Of a stretch of DNA of 64,000 bases, positions 44,546 to 53,987 are shown piece after piece. Made by a program: the position numbers and the translations under genes. The stretch is from Anaerobacillus isosaccharinicus (GTDB lineage Bacteria > Bacillota > Bacilli > Bacillales > Anaerobacillaceae). A model generated the notes under the pieces. The model had not been told where the DNA came from. It made no database searches and was given only the letters and a program-made list of their open reading frames with translations. Each line of letters starts with the position of its first letter. The stretch's first letter is position 1. The stretch is from NCBI RefSeq assembly GCF_001866075.3, contig NZ_CP063356.1, forward strand, positions 248,001-312,000. Direction: 5' to 3'.

Positions 44546-46634
44546 TCCTTACACGAAAAAGCCTGATCCCGTTTAATGTAACGAGGATCGTTGCACCCAT
44601 ATCTGCGAAAATGGCAAGCCATAATGTAAGCCAGCCTGGAAAAACGAGAAGGATCGCTATAAATTTAATAACGATGGCAAAGGCGATGTTCTGTTTAATT
44701 ATCTGTAAGGTTTTTCGACTTAAGTTAATTGTAAACGGGAGCTTTTCTAGATCATCTGCCATTAAGACAACATCCGCTGTTTCTAAGGCACTATCGCTTC
44801 CAGCTCCTCCCATTGCAATGCCAACATCGGCTAACGCGAGGGCCGGTGCATCATTAACACCATCACCAACCATTGCTGTGAAGCCTTGTTTTTGAAGCAG
44901 TTCCACTTTTTCCACTTTCTCATTTGGCAATAGTTCTGCGAAAAAATGATCTACGCCACTACTTGTCGCAATCGCCTGCCCTACTTTTGGATTATCCCCT
45001 GTTAACATGACAATGTTTCGGACCCCAAGCTTCTTCATTTGCATAATAGCTTTCTTACTTGTTGCTCTTATTGTATCTTGAATAACAATGAGCCCTAATA
45101 CTTGTTCGTTAGTTGCCATGACAATAACAGTGCTACCTTGATTTTGGAGAACACTTATTTTTTCTTGAATTGTTTCATTAATAATTCCTAATTTTTTTAC
45201 AAACTCTGGCTTCACGACAAAGTATTCTTTTCCTTCTACAATTCCTTTTACGCCGTTTCCGATAATTTCCGAAAAATATTCGACATTATGAGTTTTGGTC
45301 TCGATTTGTTGAACGTATTTCACAACAGCCTTGCTAATCGGATGGTTTGACTGTTTTTCAATAGCTGCCGCTATCGCTAACTCTTTGTTTTGTTCTTTTG
45401 TATACCAAGTAACATCAACTACTTTTGGGTTTCCTTCCGTTAGCGTTCCAGTTTTATCAAAAGCAAATTGTTTCACGACGGCTAATTTCTCTAAATAAAT
45501 TCCACCCTTGATCACAACACCTTGTTTTGCGGCATTTCCAATAGCAGAAACAACGGCAACTGGGGTTGAAACGACTAATGCACACGGACATGCTACGACG
45601 AGAAGTGCTAAGCTGTTATAAATCGACTCACTCCAGTTACCTGCTAGGAAAAGCGGTGGTACAATAGCAATGAAAACAGCTAATACTAGTACCACAGGTG
45701 TATAAATTCGTGCAAAGCGATCAACAAACGCTTGTGATGGTGCCTTTTTCCCTTGAGCTTCTTCAACAAGGTTAATGATTTTGGCAATTGTCGTATCTTT
45801 TGCAAGTTTTGTTACTAGTACCTCTAAATAACCTTGCTCATTTAACGTTCCAGCGTATACTTGGTTTCCTATAGTCTTTTCCACTGGGATACTTTCACCA
45901 GTAATAGCAGCTTGATTAATCGTTGATGAACCGCTTTTAACAATGCCGTCCATAGCAATCTTTTCACCAGGTTTCACAACTAAAATATCATCGATTTTAA
46001 TATCAGATACTGCTAATATCTGCTCAACACCTTTTCTTTTGACTGTTGCCTTTTTCGGAGCTAACTCCATGATTGAACGAATTGCGTTTCGCGCTTTATC
46101 AAAAGAGTACGATTCTAGCCATTCAGAGACTGCAAATAAAAAGGCAACTAAAGCTCCTTCACGCCATTCCCCAATTAAAAAAGCCCCCGTAACTGCAATA
46201 CTCATTAATACATTCATATCGAACTGCAGAAGAAAAAGACGTTTATAGCCCTTCTTGAAGATATTAAAGGCACCTAGGAACGTAATCGCTAAGTATAGAG
46301 AAAACAATAGTCCTGCTTGGGCATTAGTAAAAAAATCGAGGAAAAAAGTTAAACTCAGAAGCAGACCAGTAATCATTATGCGATTGTTTCGTTTGTTTTT
46401 CCAAAAAGAGATTTTTTGGATTTCGACTCCTACAGGGATGACGTTAATATTGTCAAAGCTTCCTGCTTTCGTTAACTCTGTCAACGGGACATCTCCCCAA
46501 ACTTTCAACTTTGCTGCCGCGAAATTAACTTCCGCCTTTTCTACATTTGGTAACTCGTTAATGTTCTTCTCAAACTGAGAAGTACACTCAATTCAAGTCA
46601 AACCTTCTAACATATATTCTCGGGGCTGTTCCAC
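44535..46634 (-). CDS. Cd/Zn-type P1B ATPase with in-frame TGA at the first Cys of the CxxC metal site (selenoprotein candidate, or nonsense mutant)
   Basis: Heavy-metal exporting ATPase close to CadA/ZntA, plasma membrane, 699 codons from GTG 46634 (AGGAG 8 bases upstream). N-terminal HMA domain: YMLEGLT, then TGA (46593-46595, codon 14), then IECTSQFEKN; CadA proteins have CxxC here, so TGA replaces the first Cys. The rest is a full P-type ATPase: AITGESIP, CPC motif (349-351), phosphorylated Asp in FAFDKTGTLT (393), MLTGDNPKVG, GDGVNDAPALA. Without TGA read-through the longest frame starts at TTG 46508, with no ribosome site and no complete HMA domain. Partner repressor gene lies directly upstream. 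Confidence 0.8.
46560..46595 (-). promoter_or_regulatory. Candidate bacterial SECIS hairpin after in-frame TGA
   Basis: TGA at 46595-46593. Then stem CTTCTCA (46582-46576), loop GTT (46575-46573), TGAGAAG (46572-46566); the stem extends past one A-A mismatch by five more pairs (46588-46584 with 46564-46560). The loop's first base is G, and it is the 18th base after TGA. This matches the general bacterial SECIS layout (small apical loop starting with G, about 16-37 bases from UGA). Confidence 0.55.
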
Positions 46635-46649
46635 GTTTTTCACTCCTGA

Positions 46650-47000
46650 CTATTTTTTCTCCTTGCTATGGGCAATAGCTTGCTCTAGCAGTACTGTTAC
46701 ATGATGATCATCAATCGTATAAAAAACCATCTTACCTTCTTTACGGGATTTAGCTAGACCATGCTTTTTTAAGTGTCTTAAGTGATGAGAAGCTGCTGCA
46801 GTCGAACTCTCAATAATCGTTGCGACATCACAAACACAAAGCTCACTTTTTGACAAAGCAAAGATTATTTTTAACCGAGTTTCATCGGCTAATGCTTTAA
46901 ATATTTGCGAGACCCCTTCAACTTCATGAAGTTGTTCTCTTACGTCGATTACTTTCTGTTGATCATATTGAAAAACATCACAAACTTCTCTTTCTTTCAT
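46650..47000 (-). CDS. ArsR/SmtB-family metal-sensing repressor (CadC-like)
   Basis: 116 residues. Metal site of the CadC type: CDVF near the N-terminus (Cys 7) and ELCVCDVATII in helix alpha-3, then the recognition helix SSTAAASHHLRHLKKHGLA and wing KEGKMVFYTIDD. CadC binds DNA and releases on Cd, Pb or Zn. GAGGTG ribosome site before ATG 47000. The ATPase gene begins 16 bases downstream, so the two form a cad-type operon. Confidence 0.9.
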   Translation of the reverse strand: MKEREVCDVFQYDQQKVIDVREQLHEVEGVSQIFKALADETRLKIIFALSKSELCVCDVATIIESSTAAASHHLRHLKKHGLAKSRKEGKMVFYTIDDHHVTVLLEQAIAHSKEKK

Positions 47001-47011
47001 AAAAACACCTC

Positions 47012-47063
47012 ATTCAAATTTATGTTTGAATATATCATACTATATTCAAACGTAAATTTGAAT
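47012..47063. promoter_or_regulatory. Two operator palindromes for the CadC-like repressor
   Basis: ATTCAAATTTATGTTTGAAT (47012-47031) and ATTCAAACGTAAATTTGAAT (47044-47063), centres 32 bases apart, directly upstream of the repressor ribosome site. This is the ATTCAAA-n6-TTTGAAT form used by ArsR/SmtB/CadC regulators; autoregulation of the operon is the natural reading. Confidence 0.75.
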
Positions 47064-47139
47064 GTTAATGTTTTAAAAAAATTTTTTTACACAAAATAAA
47101 ACTCGAAAAGGTCATTCTTTCTTTAGGAGGTGATTTATC

Positions 47140-47310
47140 ATGAAGATGAAGAAAGGCTCACAATACGAAGGTAAAGATAAAGCTTATATTGATGTTGACC
47201 GAATAACTAATGAAGGATTAGCAGGAGGAACCGTTACCGATCGCTATGATCACCCGCAAATTGAGAAAGCTCAAGATTTCAAGGAGGAAGAACCGCCAAA
47301 GGAGCGATAG
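47140..47310 (+). CDS. Small charged protein, unknown (YozQ/DUF4025-like)
   Basis: 56 residues, hydrophilic, with KDKAYIDVDRITNEGLAGGT and an acidic/Lys-rich tail ending EEPPKER. Very strong ribosome site AGGAGGTGAT. The AGGTV segment recalls the small Bacillus DUF4025 proteins, a weak match made from memory. Function unknown. Confidence 0.65.
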   Translation: MKMKKGSQYEGKDKAYIDVDRITNEGLAGGTVTDRYDHPQIEKAQDFKEEEPPKER

Positions 47311-47408
47311 AATTCATCGTTCCACACTATCATTTAAAAAAGTTGTTTTATCCTTATCTGTTTGATACCCTTTCAGTTAAAGACATCTTAATTGGAAGGG
47401 TTTTTGCT

Positions 47409-48305
47409 ATGATAGAACAATTAAAAGTTATTTTAAAAGAAGCAATTATTCAAGAAAGGGATATTGGGCAACATAATCAATTTTTGCAATACAAAACAGC
47501 TAAGGATGAAATTCTCTCGTTATCTAAAGAAGCATTAACTGATGAGCAAATAAAATTGTTAGATCTTTTTTTAACACCGTTACAAAAAGAGGGAATGAGT
47601 GAAACAGCAGCTGAATCCTTTTGGAAAAGGTTAACTTCAAGTGGAGATTTAATAGAACCTTCACCCTTTTCACCTTCCTCCTATCGGTTTATTCATTTTT
47701 ACATAAATGGGGCATTACAAGACGAGACTGAATTTTCCCAAGCCCTGCAAGGCTTATTTCAGAGGGAAGTTACCCTTGTTTGGAACAAAGTTAATGAAGG
47801 ATTTATTGTTGAATACATAGCAAACGAAGATGATGAACATGAAGTGGATAGTCTAGTCGAAGCAATCATGACTGATTTTTATGTAAAAGTTTCTATTTTC
47901 CAAGGAAGTAAATTCACAAATTTTCTTGATGCAAAAAAGATATTTAATTGGGAGAAAACGGCTTTTTCCCTTGGTAGAAAAGCACTTCCAAAATTAGCTG
48001 TTATCCGCAAAGAGCAACTCATTCCATTTTTATTAACACACGAAGCTTCAGAAATAACCAAAGACATGCTCCTTCAAACAATTAGTCCTTTACAAGAGGA
48101 TAAAGAGTTACTGAAAACAATCAAAGTATTTTTTGAATCCAATTTAAATACTACATTAGCCGCAAAAACTTTATTTATGCATCGAAATAGTTTGCAATAC
48201 CGTATTGATAAATTTATCGAAAAAACGGGAATTGATATTAAACAATTCCAACAAGCTGCTGCAACGTACATGCTGATCGCGCTTTACGAAACACGTGAGA
48301 AATAG
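47409..48305 (+). CDS. PucR/CdaR-type transcriptional regulator (YxkF-like)
   Basis: 298 residues; the C-terminus carries the PucR-type HTH (FFESNLNTTLAAKTLFMHRNSLQYRIDKFIEKTGID). The N-terminal part is a ligand-type domain without clear motifs. Located directly upstream of msmX, as yxkF is in Bacillus, which supports a role in carbohydrate uptake control. I start at ATG 47409 (GGAAGGG upstream); the open frame back to 47343 lacks a ribosome site. A hairpin ACCCTTTC...GGAAGGGT covers this ribosome site and could affect translation. Confidence 0.82.
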   Translation: MIEQLKVILKEAIIQERDIGQHNQFLQYKTAKDEILSLSKEALTDEQIKLLDLFLTPLQKEGMSETAAESFWKRLTSSGDLIEPSPFSPSSYRFIHFYINGALQDETEFSQALQGLFQREVTLVWNKVNEGFIVEYIANEDDEHEVDSLVEAIMTDFYVKVSIFQGSKFTNFLDAKKIFNWEKTAFSLGRKALPKLAVIRKEQLIPFLLTHEASEITKDMLLQTISPLQEDKELLKTIKVFFESNLNTTLAAKTLFMHRNSLQYRIDKFIEKTGIDIKQFQQAAATYMLIALYETREK

Positions 48306-48422
48306 TTTTTTGCACTATGCACAAATCATTTAGGTAATCTTTGTGCACGCTTACAATTTACGCAAGCCTCCTCTATGGGTACAATAAAGGCATCAAAGAA
48401 ATACTAATTGGAGGCGTAAACA

Positions 48423-49514
48423 ATGGCTGAAATTACTTTAAAAAATATTTACAAAATTTATGAAGGTGGAGTTGAAGCAGTATCTGACTTTAACCTTGAA
48501 ATTAAAGATAAAGAATTTGTCGTATTCGTTGGTCCATCTGGATGTGGTAAGTCGACAACTCTTCGTATGATTGCAGGATTAGAAGATATTTCAAAAGGTG
48601 AACTATATATTGGAGACCGTCTTGTAAACGACGTTGCACCGAAAGATCGTGACATCGCCATGGTATTTCAAAACTATGCACTATACCCACATATGAACGT
48701 TTATGAAAACATGGCATTTGGTCTTAAGCTTCGTAAATTCAAAAAAGAAGAAATTGATCGTCGCGTAAAAGAAGCTGCAAAGATCTTAGGTTTAACAGAA
48801 ATGCTTGACCGTAAACCAAAAGCAATGTCTGGTGGTCAGCGGCAGCGTGTTGCTTTAGGACGTGCAATCGTCCGTGACCCTCAAGTATTCTTAATGGATG
48901 AGCCATTATCAAACCTTGATGCGAAGTTACGTGTACAGATGCGTGCTGAAATAACTAAGCTTCACCAACGTTTACAATCAACTACAATTTACGTTACACA
49001 TGACCAAACAGAAGCAATGACGATGGCAACTAGAATTGTTATTATGAAAGACGGAGTAATCCAACAAGTTGGTGCACCAAAACAAGTTTATGATAACCCA
49101 GATAACGTGTTTGTTGGTGGCTTCATCGGATCTCCATCAATGAACTTCCTAAATGGTAAACTTGACAATGGTTACTTCAACATGGGTGAAGTAAAAGTAA
49201 AAGTTCCTGAAGGTAGACTTAAATCGTTAGAAGCCTACGCAAACAAAGATATCATTCTAGGAATTCGTCCTGAAGACCTTCATGATGAGCCAGTATTCCT
49301 ACAGTCATCTGCTGAAACTAAGATTACAGCAACAATAGATGTAGCTGAATTAATGGGTGCGGAAACATACCTTTACTCAAAAGTTAATGACCAAGATTTC
49401 ATCGCTCGTGTTGACTCTCGTACTGATGTTAAAAACGGACAAGAAATCACTTTAGCATTAGATATGAACAAAGCTCACTTCTTTGATCCAAAAACTGAAT
49501 TACGAATTAAATAA
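48423..49514 (+). CDS. msmX: MsmX-like multi-sugar ABC transporter ATPase
   Basis: 363 residues, CUT1-type ATPase (MsmX/UgpC/MalK group): Walker A GPSGCGKSTT, Q loop MVFQNYALYPHM, signature MSGGQRQRVALGRAI, Walker B VFLMDEPLSNLD, switch THDQTEAM, and a C-terminal regulatory TOBE domain (ILGIRPEDLHDEP). MsmX serves several sugar importers whose permease genes are elsewhere; no permease or binding protein is next to it, as expected for a shared ATPase. TGGAGG ribosome site. Confidence 0.93.
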   Translation: MAEITLKNIYKIYEGGVEAVSDFNLEIKDKEFVVFVGPSGCGKSTTLRMIAGLEDISKGELYIGDRLVNDVAPKDRDIAMVFQNYALYPHMNVYENMAFGLKLRKFKKEEIDRRVKEAAKILGLTEMLDRKPKAMSGGQRQRVALGRAIVRDPQVFLMDEPLSNLDAKLRVQMRAEITKLHQRLQSTTIYVTHDQTEAMTMATRIVIMKDGVIQQVGAPKQVYDNPDNVFVGGFIGSPSMNFLNGKLDNGYFNMGEVKVKVPEGRLKSLEAYANKDIILGIRPEDLHDEPVFLQSSAETKITATIDVAELMGAETYLYSKVNDQDFIARVDSRTDVKNGQEITLALDMNKAHFFDPKTELRIK

Positions 49515-49560
49515 GAAATAGAAGAGGCCCACTACCTAGTGAGCCTCTTCTATTTCTTTT
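49513..49560. terminator. Bidirectional terminator after msmX
   Basis: AAATAGAAGAGGC...GCCTCTTCTATTT with an inner CAC/GTG, followed by CTTTT on plus and by TT-rich sequence on minus. It overlaps the 3' end of the converging zinc-ribbon gene. Confidence 0.9.
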
Positions 49561-49793
49561 ATTAACTCTGTTTTTTCAATGTGGCAGTTGGAACAATAAA
49601 ATATATGTGGACATTGGTTCTCTTTTGCATCGTTCTCAATGCCATCAAATAGTTTCATACCATCAATCTCTAAATAAGCACTGTAATCATCAAAATAGTC
49701 CATTAACCTGCCCTTGTCTTCCAAAATAATGTTACACGTTTCACAAGTCAGTGTTAACGAATGAATTCCATTGCATAAGGGACACATACTCAT
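49536..49793 (-). CDS. Small zinc-ribbon protein, unknown
   Basis: 85 residues with CPLCNG...CETCN at the N-terminus and CPHIFYCSNCHIE near the C-terminus, i.e. two Cys pairs or triplets that should bind one or two zinc ions; the middle is acidic (DYFDDYSAYLEIDG). ATG 49793 with GAAGGAAG upstream. No function recognised; could be a nucleic-acid or protein adaptor. Confidence 0.75.
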   Translation of the reverse strand: MSMCPLCNGIHSLTLTCETCNIILEDKGRLMDYFDDYSAYLEIDGMKLFDGIENDAKENQCPHIFYCSNCHIEKTELIKEIEEAH

Positions 49794-49863
49794 GACATGA
49801 CTTCCTTCGCGTTTAGTTTATAAATAATAGAACAATAAGTAAAGTTCCCGATTTTCTCTATTA

Positions 49864-49890
49864 AAGAAGGGGATGGTTTAACCATCCCCT
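49864..49890 (-). terminator. Terminator after SASP gene
   Basis: AGGGGATGG-TTAAA-CCATCCCCTT, followed by T's on the minus strand. Confidence 0.85.
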
Positions 49891-49923
49891 CAATCCAAAA
49901 ATATTAAATTGTTACTTGCTTAA

Positions 49924-50124
49924 TTACTGACGGCCGCCTAGTTGTTGCTCAGCCATTTGAACAAGACGCTTTGTGATTTCTCCACCAACTGAACCATTTG
50001 CACGTGCAGTTGCATCTGGACCTAATTGTACACCAAACTCAGAAGCGATTTCATACTTCATTTGGTCTAATGCTTGTTGTACACCAGGCACTACTAATTG
50101 ATTTGAGCTGTTGTTGTTTGCCAA
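49924..50124 (-). CDS. Alpha/beta-type small acid-soluble spore protein
   Basis: DNA-coating spore protein degraded at germination by GPR protease. 66 residues from TTG 50124, which has AGGAGG at the right spacing (the GTG at 50133 overlaps the ribosome site). The conserved cleavage region is [13 protein letters not shown], and the second conserved block is [19 protein letters not shown]. Monocistronic with its own terminator. Confidence 0.93.
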   Translation of the reverse strand: MANNNSSNQLVVPGVQQALDQMKYEIASEFGVQLGPDATARANGSVGGEITKRLVQMAEQQLGGRQ

Positions 50125-50233
50125 GATAATCACCTCCTCTTGTAATACTATTTTGTATCATTTTGCTCTGAGTATGTATTTAATTTAATAGTAAATTTTT
50201 ACATATCAGGTCAAGAGAAGTGTGAATGTGAAA

Positions 50234-50902
50234 CTACAAATTCTTGGCTGTTTCGTTTAAATTTTCTGCTGTAGAAGCTACTGTTGTTGTTGCTTGACCA
50301 ATTTCTTCAATAACTACAACTAAATCCTTAAATTCTCCCTCAACTTTAACAACCTCTTGCAAGCTCATTTCTAGGGAACTTACAATTTTTGTGAAGTTTT
50401 CTTTCGTATTGATTGTTTCATTGCCACCTTCATCAATATAATTCTCTACTTGATTAAGCGACTTTGAAACATCGTTCATAAACTGAGAAGATTCTTCAAT
50501 TAACTTTTTAATGTTTTGAACTGAGTTTTTCGTTTGTTCTGACAATTTTCGAACTTCGTTAGCAACAACGGCAAATCCTCGACCATGCTCTCCAGCACGT
50601 GCAGCTTCAATAGCGGAATTAAGGGCAAGTAAATTTGTTTGTTCGGCTATGTTTTGAACAATATTCACGACTTGCTGAATTTGCTCAGACGAATGTATTA
50701 GTTTTTCAACAACAGTGCTCATTTGCATTGCACTATCTTTAATTGAAGCCATTTTCGTTTCTAAATCTGTAATATTTTCATTCCCTTTTTTTGCAAGGTT
50801 TTGTGTTTCTTCTGAGGTACTTGCACTTTGAACGATCCGCTGACTTAGTAACGTTGTGCTTGATACTAATTGTTCAACTTGAGCATTCGTTTGTTGTGAC
50901 AA
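50234..50902 (-). pseudogene. hemAT: HemAT, C-terminal signalling-domain fragment (frameshifted)
   Basis: Methyl-accepting chemotaxis signalling domain: coiled coil with the conserved hairpin tip [40 protein letters not shown] (split here: [18 protein letters not shown] then [15 protein letters not shown]). The frame continues upstream to about 50985 in the register of [20 protein letters not shown], which should join the globin fragment. The nominal TTG start at 50902 has no ribosome site. Confidence 0.82.
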
Positions 50903-50940
50903 TGCAGCTAATTCCTCGCTAATATCAGTAATACTTACCT

Positions 50941-51552
50941 TTAAATCACTTCTAACTTTTTCATATTCCTGTTCACGTTGGGATAAGTTTTATTTTTTTC
51001 ATAAGCTTCAAGAACTAATTGCTGTTCGAAATTTAACAATTTGCTAATAACATCCATAATCTCGGCCTTTTTAACTTGATCAGATATGTTCGTGTTAATA
51101 ACTTTTGACAAAGAACTAAATAAATTTTGAAAAGCGCCCAAATACCATTTAGGTTCTAACCCAATTCGAATATGTACTTTGGCAACTGTAATGCGTTTTT
51201 CAATAAACTCGTAATCAATGATCCCGTTAAACATTTCTAATATATGTTTTTCTAATGTTTGACGAAGTCGATTTGTTGAACTGTTCTGATCAATGATTGC
51301 TTTCAGATTGTCAGCCTTAAGAATTGTTTTATAAAAAGTATCAACTAACCCTTCAAGATTTTCCTTAATTAGTGGTTGAAGTCCTTTAATCGTTTCGAGG
51401 TCTTCAATTGTTAAGTCAATAATTTCTAATTGCTTCAAGATTTCCGCATCGTTCGTTTTAATTGCTCCGTGGAAATTACTATCAACGTTTAATTGGTAGC
51501 CATGTTGTACTTTTTTGCTATTGAAAATATTTGAAATTTTAATAGTAATCAC
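50941..51552 (-). pseudogene. hemAT: HemAT, N-terminal globin-sensor fragment (frameshifted)
   Basis: Globin-coupled oxygen-sensor domain: LNFxxQ-type helices and KVHIRIGLEPKWYLGAFQ with the proximal heme histidine. The frame leaves the family after YEKNKT and ends at 50941; one base near 50985 (AAAACTTATCCC on the minus strand) appears lost. Restoring it joins this part to the signalling domain to give a full-length aerotaxis transducer of about 435 residues. Either a true mutation or a sequencing error. Start codon uncertain: AGGGGTGA overlaps GTG 51552. Confidence 0.82.
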
Positions 51553-51699
51553 CCCTAAATTGTAGTAATTATAATTATACGGGGTATTAACACTGTTTGT
51601 ATAGTTTTATTTATCAAAAATCGACAAAATCTGCATAGTGAATTTCTCCCATATAGGGAAAGTGCAGAGCGCCCAAAAAATTAATGCTTTCTAATCATA

Positions 51700-51728
51700 A
51701 AAAAACGGTCTTATTAAAAGACCGCTAT
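51700..51728 (-). terminator. Terminator after CcdA-like gene
   Basis: GCGGTCTT-TTAA-TAAGACCG followed by seven T's on the minus strand; overlaps the stop codon. Confidence 0.85.
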
Positions 51729-52259
51729 TTCCCAATATGTGATTGTGTCTAAAATCCCTATTAATATAATGATTGCACCAGCAGTTCGTTGGACAATCAT
51801 ACCAATTTTTCTACCCTTTTTCATAAATGTTCCACTTAACCCAAAGTACCAGATTAGAAAAACAGAAATAATAATCGGAATTGACGTCCCTAATGCAAAT
51901 ACAGTTGGAATTACTGCACCATACGGAACTGCTAAAGCCATAGGCATTAATACAATAAAAAACAAGATGAACATAGTCGGGCAGAAACCTAATGAAAAAC
52001 TAAGTCCTAATAAAAACGAACCAATTTTCCCAGTTTTTTCAGTTTTATTTTTCCATAGTGATAGCGTCCACCTCATCGTAAAAACTCCCACTAAGTATAA
52101 ACCAATTATAATTAACATCGGGCCTAAAAGCTTTCTAATCCAAGGAAAGTAAGCAATTAGCGATTGTTGAAACTCCGTCCCCAAAATCCAAACGATCAAG
52201 CCTAGACTAGAAAATGCAACAATCTTTCCTAAAATAAAGAAAAGTGTTTCATTCCAAGC
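51714..52259 (-). pseudogene. CcdA/DsbD-like membrane protein, C-terminal fragment (split by IS-C)
   Basis: Second part of a six-helix thiol-transfer or small-molecule membrane protein. Contains GFCPTMFILFFIVLMPMALA with the second conserved Cys, and a last helix AGAIIILIGIL. Reads in frame from the ATTCCAAGC target duplication (AWNETLFFILGKIVAF) through to 51714. Together with the 53988-54188 fragment it makes a protein of about 245 residues. Confidence 0.82.
52251..52259. repeat. Target duplication of IS-C (left), ATTCCAAGC
   Basis: Nine bases repeated exactly at 53988-53996 on the other side of the element. Confidence 0.85.
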
Positions 52260-53987
52260 GAGACTGCTGAAATTATAAGCATTTTAAAGTTCTCACACTG
52301 AAATTAAAAAGATTAGGAAGTGTTCAAATCACATTTCCTAATCTTTTTTGTATTTTGGCTCTTTAAGAGTAAATTAATGGGCTATTACTAACCCATTAAC
52401 GTGATAATTCGTTTCATATTCACTACGAAGATGGTTGTTGCACTTTGTATGTGCATACCTAAGAGACCATGGGAATGACTTTTTTTAAACCCATGGCGAT
52501 TCTTTAGCTCTGCGTTCTTAGCCTCGATCATATACCTATTTTTCGCTAACTCTTTGAACTCTTCTGTTTCCTGATAGAGTTGGTGTTCCTCATGAAATTT
52601 ATCCTTCTTCAAAGTTACGGTATATGTTTTACTTGCAGATCCTTCTTTATAACAGCCTTCTCTTAGTGGACATACCTTACATTTCTCAATATCAAAGTAA
52701 TGGGTTTCTCGTAATACGGTTCCTTCCGTTGCGTGTTTTTTCTTCCCATGTAAAGCTTTTTTAATTGCCATATGCCCTGCTGTACATACATATCGCCCAG
52801 CATCCTTATTGTAATCAAATTCACCTGTTGCCCTTTTAGTGCCCTCTGATACAGTTTTACTTAATTTCGATACTAACTTAATTTCTTTTTCTTTTGTATA
52901 TTCAATCATATCTTTCTCAGAGTAAGCTCCGTCGCCAATGAATGCTTTCACTTCAATTCCATTTTCAATTGATTTCTCAATTAATTCTTTTGCCTGTTTT
53001 CCGTCATTCTGTTCACCTGTTGTAACAACAGCTGATGTCACAATACGCTCTGGAACCATAGCGATGTGAGTTTTGTATCCAAAAAAGGATGTGTCTGAAC
53101 TCTTATGTCCAACTTTTGCATCTTTTTCTACAGTTGAATTTAAGTGTTCGATATCATCGTTGACAATCTCCTCTAATAAATGAGCTTTTAATCTTACGTC
53201 TTCTTTAACGTATAACTGCTCGTCCTTTTTAATGATATCTACTAATTGATTACAATAGTTAATATGGTCAACTAATTCACTCGTACTTGGCTTAGTAGGC
53301 ATTTTATCTTTATAAGTGTCGTCCTGTTTATAAACGCTCTTCCTTAACTGTTTGGACTGTTCAATCAAGATTTCAATAGGTGATTTAGAGTTAAACATAC
53401 TATTTGTATGAGTGGAATCCGCAATGATTTGGTTGGATTTAATAAGCCCTTCTTTCAAGGCAATCTCAACCGTCTTTTTAATAAGTAAATTTAATAATGA
53501 TTCGTCTTGTAATCGAAGTTTTCTAAATTTAGTTAAGCTTGTTGGATGAACCATTTTATCTTCAGGTGCTACATCTAAAAAGTATTTAAATGACATATCA
53601 AACGTCGCTCTCTCAATCAAATCACGATCAGACATTGGGTACATCACCTTGAGTAATAGTAACTTAAACATCATAATTGGACATTTGGCTGTAGCGCCAA
53701 ATGCCTCATTATACATATCTTTTAATTCGTCATAGATAAATTCAAAGTCAACTAAGTTATTAAACTTCCTCAAGAAATGATTTTCTGGGATTAGTATATC
53801 GTAAAGTTCACTGTACGAACTGAGCATTAGTTCTTTTTTAGGTAGCATAGTTTCACCAATTTTCTAATGATTTTCTATCTCTATAATACCATTTTTCCTT
53901 CACCAGCTAAATAATGCGTATGAAAAAAGGAAGAGTTTCCTCTTCCTTTTCTCACGAAGGCGATATTGAGACTTTTTCAGCAGTCTC
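52260..53987 (-). mobile_element. IS-C, IS1182-like insertion sequence (1,728 bp)
   Basis: Terminal inverted repeats GAGACTGCTGAAA / TTTTCAGCAGTCTC, flanked by 9-bp ATTCCAAGC duplications. Single transposase gene; terminator-type hairpins lie inside both ends (AGATTAGGAA...TTCCTAATCT near 52310-52350; AGGAAGAG...CTCTTCCT near 53925-53950). Confidence 0.9.
52388..53848 (-). CDS. IS-C transposase (IS1182-like, DDE)
   Basis: 486 residues, intact. DUF772 domain at the N-terminus (MMFKLLLLKVMYPMSDRDLIERA, VHPTSLTKFRKL), first Asp in IIADSTHTNSMF, second Asp in FIGDGAYSEKDM, Cys-rich linker (CKVCPLREGCYKEG), and YMIEAKNAELKNRHGFKKSH with the catalytic Glu. This is the IS1182-type order. ATG 53848, weak ribosome site. 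Confidence 0.9.
   Translation of the reverse strand: MLPKKELMLSSYSELYDILIPENHFLRKFNNLVDFEFIYDELKDMYNEAFGATAKCPIMMFKLLLLKVMYPMSDRDLIERATFDMSFKYFLDVAPEDKMVHPTSLTKFRKLRLQDESLLNLLIKKTVEIALKEGLIKSNQIIADSTHTNSMFNSKSPIEILIEQSKQLRKSVYKQDDTYKDKMPTKPSTSELVDHINYCNQLVDIIKKDEQLYVKEDVRLKAHLLEEIVNDDIEHLNSTVEKDAKVGHKSSDTSFFGYKTHIAMVPERIVTSAVVTTGEQNDGKQAKELIEKSIENGIEVKAFIGDGAYSEKDMIEYTKEKEIKLVSKLSKTVSEGTKRATGEFDYNKDAGRYVCTAGHMAIKKALHGKKKHATEGTVLRETHYFDIEKCKVCPLREGCYKEGSASKTYTVTLKKDKFHEEHQLYQETEEFKELAKNRYMIEAKNAELKNRHGFKKSHSHGLLGMHIQSATTIFVVNMKRIITLMG

Noticed and set aside
49924-50133. Longer SASP starting at GTG 50133
   Set aside because: That codon overlaps the AGGAGG ribosome site; TTG 50124 is correctly spaced.
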